The notes under the pieces: model-generated
Seen by the model: only the letters and a program-made list of their open reading frames with translations
What the model was told of the DNA's origin: nothing
Databases searched by the model: none
Shown: positions 6,057-11,890 of the stretch, piece after piece
Numbering within the stretch: the stretch's first letter is position 1
How the letters are laid out: each line of letters opens with the position of its first letter
Assembly (NCBI GenBank): GCA_019136395.1
Contig: JAGVUH010000069.1
Coordinates: forward strand, 1 to 11,890
Direction of reading: 5' to 3'
From: Gammaproteobacteria bacterium
GTDB taxonomy: Bacteria > Pseudomonadota > Gammaproteobacteria > Chromatiales > Chromatiaceae
DNA length: 11,890 bases
Program-made: the position numbers and the translations under genes

Positions 6057-7409
6057 ATGAGGTCCGCCCGTGAGGCCGCCCAGCCCCGCGGGTTTCAGGA
6101 GATGCGCTTGCGCCTGGCCCTGGACGGGGCCGGGATCGGGGTGTGGGCGTGGGATATCGCCACGGGGGAGCTTGACTGGAATGCCGCCTGCTACCGTCAT
6201 TTTGGCGTCCCGGTGGACGAAAAGATCACCCATGACCGCCTTCTGGCCCTGCTGGAGCCCGGCGACCGGATGCGGCTGGCGGTGGCCTGGCGCCAGGCCG
6301 TCATCAGTCGGGACCGCTTTCAGGTGGACTGTCGCCGGACCTGGCCCGACGGTTCCCGGCATTGGATTCAGGCCGTGGGCCGGATCGAGTTTGACGCCGC
6401 GAGTCAGCCGGTCCAGGTGAACGGCATCACCCGTGATGTCACCCGCCAAAAACAGGCGGAACTGGACAACCGGGCCCTCACCGCCGGGCTGGAAGCCCGG
6501 ATCCAGGATCGCACCGCCGCACTGGCGGCGGAGATCGCCTTACGGCGGCAACAGGAGCAGCACTTGCGCCTCAGCGAGGCCCTGGCCCAGCAGCAACTGG
6601 CGGCCATGCAGGCCGACTACGACCAGGCCCCGGTCGGACTGTTCGTGCTGGACGCCGAACTGCGCTTCCAGCGGATCAACGCCCACCTCGCGCGGCTGCA
6701 TGGCCAGCCCGCCGCCGCCCATCTGGGGCGGACCTTCCGGGACCTGATGCCGGGTCTGGCCGATCAGCTCGAGCCCCTGTTTCACCATCTCCTCCAGACG
6801 GGCGAACCCCTGTTGCATCACGAGATCCGCGGGACGCTCGCCGACGCTGCCAGTGGCCGGCGAGTCTGGCGGGGACATTACCACCCGCGGCGCAACAAGG
6901 CCGGGGCGATCGTTGGCCTGACGGGCATGGTGGAGGAGGGGACCGCGCTCGAGCAGGCCCAGGAACGGGCCGAATACCTGGCCTACCATGATGCGCTCAC
7001 CGGCCTGCCCAACCGGGTGCGGGGGGTGGAACGGCTGGCCAATCAGGTCGCCCTGGCCCAGCGCCAGCAGCGCCAATTGGTGGTCCTGTACCTCGACCTG
7101 GATCAGTTCAAGCACATCAACGACCGCTGGGGCCATGAGGGGGGGACCGGCTGCTCCAGGACCTGGGCCGCCGCCTGGCCCGGCAGGTGCGGACGGAAGA
7201 CAGCCTCTGCCGCCTGGCGGGCGACGAATTCATGCTGGTCCTGCCGGATGTGGGCCAGGAGCAAAGCCTGGCGGACCTGGCCAGTCTGTGTGAACGCCTC
7301 CTCGCCCTCCTGGCGGAACCCTATGACCTCGATGGTCAGCCGGTGCAGGTCAACCTGTCCCTGGGCGTGGCCCTCTACCCCCGGGATGGCACGGACGGCG
7401 AGACCCTGA
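6057..7409 (+). CDS. PAS-PAS-GGDEF protein, N-terminal fragment of a frameshifted GGDEF-EAL gene
   Basis: This is the front half of what should be one 743-residue cyclic-di-GMP protein (6057-8287). PAS 1 (about residues 16-127: GIGVWAWDIATGELDW ... TWPDGSRHWIQAVGR) is followed by a coiled coil (LEARIQDRTAALAAEIALRR), PAS 2 (about 192-291) and the start of a GGDEF domain (DALTGLPNR, then LYLDLDQFKHINDRWGHE). After GHEGG, near residue 363, the reading leaves the family pattern in a G7 tract; the remaining 87 codons are out-of-frame text. Adding one G gives GHEGGDRLLQDLGRRLARQ, a normal GGDEF continuation. Start ATG 6057 has GGAG at 6044-6047 and begins just before PAS 1. No membrane helix is seen. 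PAS 1 and linker closely resemble those of the large hybrid kinase. As read, this fragment cannot make cyclic-di-GMP. Confidence 0.75.
   Translation: MRSAREAAQPRGFQEMRLRLALDGAGIGVWAWDIATGELDWNAACYRHFGVPVDEKITHDRLLALLEPGDRMRLAVAWRQAVISRDRFQVDCRRTWPDGSRHWIQAVGRIEFDAASQPVQVNGITRDVTRQKQAELDNRALTAGLEARIQDRTAALAAEIALRRQQEQHLRLSEALAQQQLAAMQADYDQAPVGLFVLDAELRFQRINAHLARLHGQPAAAHLGRTFRDLMPGLADQLEPLFHHLLQTGEPLLHHEIRGTLADAASGRRVWRGHYHPRRNKAGAIVGLTGMVEEGTALEQAQERAEYLAYHDALTGLPNRVRGVERLANQVALAQRQQRQLVVLYLDLDQFKHINDRWGHEGGTGCSRTWAAAWPGRCGRKTASAAWRATNSCWSCRMWARSKAWRTWPVCVNASSPSWRNPMTSMVSRCRSTCPWAWPSTPGMARTARP
7139..7145 (+). other. G7 homopolymer carrying the frameshift in the GGDEF domain
   Basis: Seven Gs lie between GGCCATGA and ACCGG. 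Eight Gs would join the upstream PAS-GGDEF frame to the downstream GGDEF-EAL frame and restore the GHxxGD motif. Possibilities are a fixed mutation, slipped-strand phase variation, a programmed or transcriptional slip, or a base-calling error in a homopolymer. Confidence 0.8.
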
Positions 7410-8287
7410 TGCGCCATGCTGATACCGCCCTGAACGCGGCCAAGCGCGCCGGGCGGCAGACCTACCGCTTCTTTGAACCGCGCATGAACGAGGCGCTGTC
7501 ACGCTTCATCCAGACCCGGGACGCCCTGCGCCTGGCCCTGGCGCGCCAGGAGTTCGTGCTCCATTACCAGCCCCGGATCGAACTGCACAGTGGCCGGGTG
7601 GTGGGGGTCGAGGCCCTGGTGCGCTGGCAACGGCCCGGTGCCGGGCTGGTCATGCCGGACGACTTCATCGACGTGGCGGAGGAGAGCGGGCTGATCGTCC
7701 CCCTGGGCTCCTGGGTGTTGCGGGAGGCCTGCCGCCAGGCCGCCGCCTGGCGGGTCAGTGGTTGGCCGGATCTGGTGATGGCGGTGAATCTGTCCGCCGT
7801 CCAGTACCGTCGCGGCGGGATCGGGGCCGAAGTGCTGGCGGCCCTGGAGGCCAGCGGCCTCGACCCCACCGGGCTGGAGTTGGAGTTAACCGAATCCATT
7901 CTGCTGGCGTGCGCCGATGAGATCCTGGCGACGGTCTCGACCTGGAAGGTCGCTGGCATCCAGTTGGCCATCGACGACTTTGGCACCGGCTATTCCAGCC
8001 TGGCTTATCTCAAGTGCTTCCCGGTTGACAAGCTGAAGATCGACCGCTCCTTCATCGCTGGCATGGCCGAGCATGCGCCGGACCGCGCCATCGTCCAGGC
8101 GATCCTCGACTTGGCCAGGGCCCTGAAGTTACGCAGCGTCGCCGAAGGGGTGGAGGACGCCGTGCTGGCCCGTGAGCTCCAGGTCATGGGCTGCGACGAG
8201 GCCCAGGGCTACCTTTACGCCCGGCCTCTGGCGGTGGCGGACCTGGAGCGGTGGCGGCGGGAGTGGGGGATGGGGGCTTCGGCCTGA
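7187..8287 (+). CDS. GGDEF (C-terminal part) + EAL domain, downstream fragment of the frameshifted gene
   Basis: This frame carries the rest of the GGDEF domain and a full EAL phosphodiesterase domain, which hydrolyses cyclic-di-GMP to pGpG. The cyclase signature reads AGDEF (7217-7231), a variant of GGDEF, with an inhibitory I-site RTED (RxxD) five residues before it. EAL residues counted from GTG 7187: E142 in VEALVRW, N201 in NLS, E233 and E236 in ELTES, D263/D264 in DDFGTGYS, K284 in KIDRSF, E320 and E323 in AEGVED, then GYLYARPL. All expected metal and catalytic positions are present, so this part looks enzymatically competent. The homologous frame extends upstream of GTG 7187 to the G7 tract, so the GTG is only the first formal start and has no strong ribosome site. 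It is probably translated only if the shift is corrected. A very similar but decayed EAL copy lies at 10280-10954. Confidence 0.8.
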   Translation: MRTEDSLCRLAGDEFMLVLPDVGQEQSLADLASLCERLLALLAEPYDLDGQPVQVNLSLGVALYPRDGTDGETLMRHADTALNAAKRAGRQTYRFFEPRMNEALSRFIQTRDALRLALARQEFVLHYQPRIELHSGRVVGVEALVRWQRPGAGLVMPDDFIDVAEESGLIVPLGSWVLREACRQAAAWRVSGWPDLVMAVNLSAVQYRRGGIGAEVLAALEASGLDPTGLELELTESILLACADEILATVSTWKVAGIQLAIDDFGTGYSSLAYLKCFPVDKLKIDRSFIAGMAEHAPDRAIVQAILDLARALKLRSVAEGVEDAVLARELQVMGCDEAQGYLYARPLAVADLERWRREWGMGASA

Positions 8288-8762
8288 CCTCGCGCCAGTT
8301 ACCGGATGCTGATAAAACAATGCCCCACAAAGTGGCGCCATCGCCACCCGGAGATTTCCCGATCACCCTGGTCCACCGCCAGGGCACAGGCCAGGAGGTG
8401 GGGCTCGGGTGATGGAGTGCAGAGGAAGGCGGAAGCCCCGATGTAAGTGGATTTGCTGATGCGGATACACCATCGCAACCCGTTCCTTGCGGAGCGTCCA
8501 GGATCGGCCTTTGAGGTAGGAAGACTATACCCCGACTCGCGGGTAACGGGCCGGTGCTCGGAAAAATCCCTTCGCAGATCAATGGTTCAGCGAGATAGCC
8601 GATGCTAACTGCATCGGTCCTACAACGATTCGCTCTGCAAAGGGGTGGACCATGGCCTCCTTTTCCAAGCCACCCCTCTGCAGCTGCAAATGCGAACCAA
8701 ACTGCGGTGCGCCAAGGTCCGCGTGGCGCACAGCGGACAATGGACCACCCTCGCTTCGCACT
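8288..8762. other. Non-coding stretch with many hairpins
   Basis: No frame gives a recognisable protein. A 30-codon frame at 8320-8412 (MPHKVAPSPPGDFPITL...) lacks a ribosome site. Perfect inverted repeats are crowded at 8599-8731: CCGATGC/GCATCGG (8599-8605/8611-8617), AGGGGTGG/CCACCCCT (8641-8648/8670-8677) and GTGCGCC/GGCGCAC (8707-8713/8725-8731). These could be an untranslated RNA or the remains of a mobile element. No terminator with a T-tract follows the EAL stop. Confidence 0.4.
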
Positions 8763-8778
8763 ACCCGGATACAGGTAA

Positions 8779-8822
8779 TTTAGGTATATAATCATTTAAT
8801 AATATAATTAATTATCTATAAT
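8779..8822 (+). promoter_or_regulatory. AT-rich promoter island for the membrane-protein gene
   Basis: In a GC-rich setting, about 8773-8822 is almost pure A/T and holds three exact TATAAT hexamers (8787-8792, 8803-8808, 8817-8822). The last is the best -10, with TTTAAT (8795-8800) as a weak -35 at 16 bases. A start near 8829 would give a leader of about 175 bases. The stretch TAATTAATTAT could also bind IHF or H-NS-like proteins. Confidence 0.5.
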
Positions 8823-8828
8823 GCTCGG

Positions 8829-9004
8829 GGTTCCTGCCTAGGTGAACCAGCACCTGGTCAACACCAGACTCGGGTAGCCGTCCTTCATCCATTCAACTTA
8901 GTAGGCCAAGGACAGACCGGGCTTCCCCCAGGGAAAAGGGCTTCCTTTGCCAGTGCCCGGCTATGTGGTATGGCTCCGTTCTAACCGATTCCAGAGGTAA
9001 TTCC
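8829..9004 (+). promoter_or_regulatory. Structured 5' leader of the membrane-protein gene
   Basis: Between the promoter island and ATG 9005 lie nested pairings. ACCAG (8846-8850) and ACCAG (8863-8867) compete for CTGGT (8854-8858). GTCCTT (8880-8885) pairs with AAGGAC (8908-8913). CCGGGC (8917-8922) pairs with GCCCGG (8955-8960), enclosing two small hairpins, TTCCC-CCA-GGGAA and AAGG-GGCTT-CCTT, like a three-way junction. AGAGG (8993-8997) is the ribosome site, seven bases before the start. I match it to no known riboswitch. Confidence 0.35.
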
Positions 9005-10234
9005 ATGTTGTATTCGCGAATGCCCCGTACCCTTGGTGAACAGTACTCCCCCCTGTATTTTCTCGCCGCCCTGGGCGCCGGGGGGCTGACCGCCAGTTTC
9101 TTCGTTTGGCTGTTGTTCTGGGTCCCGCACCCGGGGCAACCCGTACCGGTGTTCGAGGACATCGTCGCCACCTATGTCAGCGGCCCCCTGGCCCTGCGGG
9201 TGGCCCTTACCGTCGCCTTGGGCGGCATCCTGCTCTTTGCCTTGATGCACTTCCGGCTCCTGATCTGGAACCTGAAGGAATACCGGCACTATCGCTCCAC
9301 CGAGGCGGCCCGTGGTCTGCGGGCCGGAAATCTCGAGACTCAGTTGCTGGCGCTGCCGCTGACCCTGGCCATGTCCATCAACGTCGGCTTCGTCCTGGGC
9401 ATGGTCTTTGTGCCGGGGCTCTGGCCGGTGGTGGAGTACCTGTTTCCGGCGGCCCTGGTCGCCTTTCTCGCGGTGGGGGTTTGGGCCCTGCGGCTGCTGG
9501 GTAACTTTTATGGCCGGGTCCTGACGGAGGGTGGTTTTGACTGTAGCCGCAACAACAGCTTCGCCCAACTCCTGCCGTCCTTCGCCCTGGCCATGGTGGG
9601 GGTGGGGCTCGCCGCGCCGGCGGCGATGAGCACCACGCCCTGGATCGCTGGCAGCGCCTATGTGCTGGCGTACTTCTTCATCGTGGCCGCGGTCCTGGCC
9701 GGACTCGGCAAGCTGGTCATGGGCTGGCGGGCCATGATGGCCTCCGGCGCCAATGTTGAGAGCGCCCCGACCCTCTGGATCGCCGTGCCCATCATCACGG
9801 TGCTGACCATCGCCGTCCTGCGTCTGGAGCATGGTGCCCACACCCATCTCGGTGCTCATTCCCTCAACGCGGACCGCTTTGGCCTGATGGTGACCCTGCT
9901 CAGCGCGCAACTGGCCTTCCTGCTGGTTGGCTGGGTGGTGTTGCGCCGCCACGGCTATTTTCGCCGCTTCGTGACCGGCCATGAAAAGTCCCCTGGGAGC
10001 TGGGCGCTGATTTGTCCCGGGGTCGCCCTGGCGGTGATGCTGCAATTCTTCATCAACCAGGGCCTGGTCGCGGTTGGCCTGATCGATAAGTTCGGCCTGG
10101 CCTATTGGGTGCTGTCCGGCTTGGCGATCACCGTGCAGTTCGTCACGATCGGGCTCCTGCTACGTCTCGGCCGCGTCCACTTCAGGGTAACCCGGAAACA
10201 AACCCAGGTCCTCAGCCCGATCACCGCGGCTTAA
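9005..10234 (+). CDS. Ten-helix membrane protein, TDT/SLAC1-like (probable TsoY family)
   Basis: A 409-residue integral membrane protein with about ten hydrophobic helices (roughly 18-40, 61-88, 113-136, 140-165, 187-208, 214-238, 255-275, 290-315, 335-358, 365-392), the size and topology of tellurite-resistance/dicarboxylate (TDT) and SLAC1-type channels. The opening (PRTLGEQYSPLYFLAALGAGGL) and the loop GGFDCSRNNSFAQLLPSFALAM fit the family I remember as TsoY (seleno)proteins, in which some members use selenocysteine; the Cys here is C180. This family name is from memory and needs a search. The substrate is unknown; anion or chalcogen oxyanion movement is a guess. ATG 9005 with AGAGG at 8993-8997 is chosen over ATG 8963, whose extra 14 residues are not hydrophobic and lack a ribosome site. 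It stands alone: separate promoter upstream, hairpin terminator ten bases downstream. Composition matches its neighbours. Confidence 0.8.
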   Translation: MLYSRMPRTLGEQYSPLYFLAALGAGGLTASFFVWLLFWVPHPGQPVPVFEDIVATYVSGPLALRVALTVALGGILLFALMHFRLLIWNLKEYRHYRSTEAARGLRAGNLETQLLALPLTLAMSINVGFVLGMVFVPGLWPVVEYLFPAALVAFLAVGVWALRLLGNFYGRVLTEGGFDCSRNNSFAQLLPSFALAMVGVGLAAPAAMSTTPWIAGSAYVLAYFFIVAAVLAGLGKLVMGWRAMMASGANVESAPTLWIAVPIITVLTIAVLRLEHGAHTHLGAHSLNADRFGLMVTLLSAQLAFLLVGWVVLRRHGYFRRFVTGHEKSPGSWALICPGVALAVMLQFFINQGLVAVGLIDKFGLAYWVLSGLAITVQFVTIGLLLRLGRVHFRVTRKQTQVLSPITAA

Positions 10235-10240
10235 GGCCAC

Positions 10241-10266
10241 AAAAAACCCGCGCCGAGGCGCGGGTT
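10241..10266. terminator. Strong hairpin after the membrane-protein gene, T-tract on the minus strand
   Basis: AACCCGCGC (10245-10253) and GCGCGGGTT (10258-10266) form a 9-bp stem with a CGAG loop. The poly-A run (10241-10246) sits on the plus-strand 5' side, so the U-tract of an intrinsic terminator appears only in minus-strand transcripts. On the plus strand only two Ts follow. It probably ends the membrane-protein transcript weakly, and blocks reading from the right strongly. Confidence 0.6.
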
Positions 10267-10279
10267 GCAGGGGTGTCAG

Positions 10280-10954
10280 ATGCCCGGGGTGCCCGGGGCG
10301 GCTGGCCCCAGACGGGTGGTGGGGGTCGAGGCCCTACTGCGCTGGCAACGGCCGGATGCCGGGCTGGTCCTGCCCGGGGCCTTCATCGGCGTCGCCGAGG
10401 AGAGCGGGCTCATCGTCTCCATCGGCCGCTGGGTGCTGATGGAGGCCTGTCGCCAGGCCGCCGCCTGGCGCGCCGCGGGCTGGCCGGACCTGGTGATGGC
10501 GGATGTGAGTCAGGCCCTGGCGGACAGCGGGCTCGACCCCCAGGGCCTGGAGCTGGAATTGACCGAATCCCTGCTGCTCCAGGGCGAGGAGGCGGTGCTG
10601 GCCGCCCTGACCCAGTGGAAGGCGCGGGGCATCCACCTGGCGATCGACGACTTTGGCACCGGCTATTCCAGCCTGGCCTATCTCAAGCGCTTCCCGGTGG
10701 ACAAGATCAAGATCGACCGGGCCATCGTCGGGGCCATGATCCAGATCGCCCGCAGCCTCAACCTGAAGACCATCGCCGAGGGGGGGGAGGAGGCCGTGCT
10801 CGCCGGCCAGCTCAGGGAGATGGGGTGCGATGAGGTGCAGGGATACCTGTATGCCCGGCCCCTGGCCGTGGCGGACCTGGAGGACTGGCTGGCTGACCAG
10901 GGGTCGCGGGGCCCCGGGCCCGACTTTTTTAGTCCCGCAAGGGGCTCCCACTAA
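10280..10954 (+). pseudogene. Decayed EAL-domain copy with in-frame deletions
   Basis: An EAL fragment of 224 residues, near-identical in places to the EAL at 7187-8287. Homology starts abruptly at about 10314 (RVVGVEALLRWQRP); the preceding MPGVPGAAGP is unrelated, and the start of the domain (FVLHYQP) is missing. Against the intact copy there is a 15-residue deletion after DLVMA (near 10500), removing NLSAVQ with the metal-binding Asn, and a 13-residue deletion after KIDR (near 10718). AEGVE has become AEGGE. ELTES, DDFGTGYSSL, KIDR and GYLYARPL remain. Phosphodiesterase activity is very unlikely; a cyclic-di-GMP-binding role cannot be excluded because the frame is still open. AGGGG (10269-10273) precedes ATG 10280, so translation is possible. 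It begins within 15 bases of the upstream terminator, and its C-terminus after LEDWLADQ runs into a terminator-like sequence. Confidence 0.7.
10909..10930 (+). terminator. Possible intrinsic terminator inside the EAL remnant's 3' end
   Basis: GGGCC (10909-10913) can pair with GGCCC (10917-10921), followed three bases later by T6 (10925-10930). The stem is short but all G/C. It lies 22 bases before the TAA at 10952-10954, suggesting that the original coding end was earlier. Confidence 0.35.
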
Positions 10955-11751
10955 GACCGGGCATGCTACTGAAGTAAGGGCCGGTAGCAAAGCCCAAGGA
11001 GCCCGCTAACGATCCGCGCACGCCCTGAGCCAAAGACAGTGCCGCCGTGGCCGCGCGGGGCCACTGGGTGGCGACTTATGACGCCAAGACGATATTTTTT
11101 CGGGATCGCACGGCGACCGCCGAATGCGTGAATGCCCAGGCCCCGCAACCGAGGATTACACCAGTACCGGGTCCGAGGTACCGCCAAGGTCCGCTGCGTG
11201 CTACTCCTCCACACTCTCACCCCCAACCCGCCGTGCTCACTCGCCTTAGCACACGAACTGCTCAGGCTCGGGAATCCGACAGCCACCGCCCTGGATATGG
11301 TCGCTTAACCGTTTGCTATCAGCTGCCGAACGGGGGTTTCCGCTTCCTGGTGCGCCATGGCAGGCTGGAAAGAAACCAATTCAATGGCACGCCGGATAAT
11401 CTGCTGGCGAGAAAACGCTCACTGATACATTCCCACCAAGGCGGATTCTGAAAATTTCACAACCTCGGACATAACCCAGCACACGCCTATGTCCGCTGTT
11501 GGGCCGAGAGCGGAAGCTTCGCCCGAGAGAGGGACGTTCCGGTTTCAGCGTTAACCGGTCGATGAACATTCCCTGGGGAGTGGCCGCTTTTGGCCTGCGC
11601 GACAGTTGGCTCGCCATTCTATTGGGATCGTGCAATGCGGTTGCTTCGTGGCGAACTCTCAGCGCCACCCCAGGATGCCCGCGCATCCCTTGGTAAGGAG
11701 TTGAAAGGGATACTTTGACTATGTTCCCCCAACATCGCATCGCCCAACGTG
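10955..11751. other. About 800 bp without a credible gene
   Basis: Several open frames exist, for example 11047-11451 on plus and 11381-11740 on minus, but none shows a recognisable fold, a ribosome site or family-like composition. The stretch is less GC-rich than the genes. It contains GCTAC/GTAGC (10965-10969/10984-10988), GGACATA/TATGTCC (11467-11473/11488-11494), TCCGCT/AGCGGA just after it, and GGCCGCTTTTGGCC near 11582-11595. These look like dispersed intergenic repeat or mobile-element debris. Confidence 0.4.
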
Positions 11752-11760
11752 TGTCGCGGC

Positions 11761-11800
11761 CGATCTGAAACTGGCCGAAATCTGACGATCTGAAACTGGC
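11761..11800. repeat. Tandem 15-bp direct repeat at the IS-like end
   Basis: CGATCTGAAACTGGC occurs at 11761-11775 and again, identically, at 11786-11800, separated by CGAAATCTGA (period 25). Such paired repeats are typical transposase-binding sites at the ends of IS21-like elements. Confidence 0.7.
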
Positions 11801-11841
11801 GCTTCTTCCTCGTTTTCTTCCTGGTTAATTAACTTAGAACC

Positions 11842-11872
11842 GGGGATCTTCTTCCCCTTGGGGATCTTCTTC
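11842..11872. repeat. 18-bp-period direct repeat GGGGATCTTCTTC
   Basis: GGGGATCTTCTTC occurs at 11842-11854 and 11860-11872, period 18. On the minus strand this reads as a six-residue repeat (KKIPKG, KKIPGS), so the spacing fits coding DNA in that frame. Confidence 0.6.
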
Positions 11873-11890
11873 AGTCTTCTTCCTCCCTGT

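Larger units (their letters stand above)
11752..11890. mobile_element. Probable end of an insertion sequence (IS21-like), continuing past the window
   Basis: From a TGT at 11752 the sequence carries two copies of CGATCTGAAACTGGC 25 bases apart, the multiple-terminal-repeat style known for IS21-family ends. The transposase genes would lie to the right, outside the window. One minus-strand frame is open from the edge to a TAG at 11719-11721 (about 56 codons, beginning GGRRLKKIPKGKKIPGSK), which could be the tail of an element-encoded protein. No target duplication can be seen because the other end is missing. The family assignment is tentative. Confidence 0.4.

Noticed and set aside
8320..8412. 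Small plus-strand ORF of 30 codons
   Set aside because: No Shine-Dalgarno and no recognisable product; random frames of this size are expected.
8184..8795. 203-codon minus-strand open frame in the 8.3-8.8 kb gap
   Set aside because: It overlaps the end of the EAL gene, is low-complexity and Pro-rich, and resembles no family I know.
8981..10045. 354-codon minus-strand open frame opposite the membrane protein
   Set aside because: Gln/Gly/His-rich text typical of an antisense frame; the plus frame has ten hydrophobic helices.
11047..11451. 134-codon plus-strand open frame
   Set aside because: GTG start without a ribosome site, no motifs, and composition unlike the confirmed genes.
11381..11740. 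119-codon minus-strand open frame
   Set aside because: Runs through inverted repeats and towards the IS-like end; nothing family-like in the translation.
11752..11890. CRISPR array
   Set aside because: Only two 15-bp repeats with a 10-bp gap; repeats and spacer are far too short.
1..11890. tRNA or rRNA genes
   Set aside because: No cloverleaf with a GGTTCRA-type T-arm and no rRNA-like conserved stretches were seen on either strand.

Overview
The window is GC-rich, tightly packed, almost entirely plus-strand signalling DNA. The protein families (multi-PAS hybrid kinases, REC-AraC regulators, PAS-GGDEF-EAL proteins with many near paralogues, a ten-helix TDT/SLAC1-like membrane protein) suggest a gammaproteobacterium, perhaps a purple sulfur bacterium (Chromatiales). 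The taxon is inferred from style and composition, not shown by a marker gene.

Layout. (1) 107-2127: a sensorless, 5'-truncated histidine kinase overlapping by ATGA a response regulator with a C-terminal AraC-type DNA-binding domain. (2) 2173-5655: one 1160-residue protein with four PAS domains, a kinase core, a receiver and an AraC-type HTH. It is a fused version of the split pair in (1). Its kinase hairpin loop carries an inserted palindromic sequence. (3) 5656-6056: a leader with a short FMN-riboswitch-like motif and a perfect hairpin hiding the Shine-Dalgarno of the next gene. (4) 6057-8287: a PAS-PAS-GGDEF-EAL cyclic-di-GMP enzyme broken by a one-base shift in a G7 tract. Its first PAS and linker are close relatives of those in the big kinase. 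(5) 8288-9004: a 717-bp gap without a convincing gene, containing many hairpins, an AT-rich island with three TATAAT hexamers and a structured leader. (6) 9005-10234: a ten-helix integral membrane protein, probably of the family I remember as TsoY (TDT/SLAC1-like, sometimes a selenoprotein). (7) 10280-10954: a decayed EAL-domain copy with two exact in-frame deletions, one removing a catalytic asparagine. (8) 10955-11751: no credible gene. (9) From about 11752 to the right edge: what looks like one end of an insertion sequence with a doubled 15-bp repeat.

How the parts relate: 107-8287 looks like a module set grown by duplication, fusion and fission. The same PAS sensor and coiled-coil linker feed two outputs, transcription (AraC) and cyclic-di-GMP turnover (GGDEF-EAL). 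The same kinase-REC-AraC chain exists both fused and split. The flanks show decay: truncation at the left, EAL debris and an IS-like end at the right. The best leads for something new are the fused PAS-kinase-REC-AraC protein with its split sister, the hairpin insert in its dimerisation domain, and the structured leader before the membrane protein.
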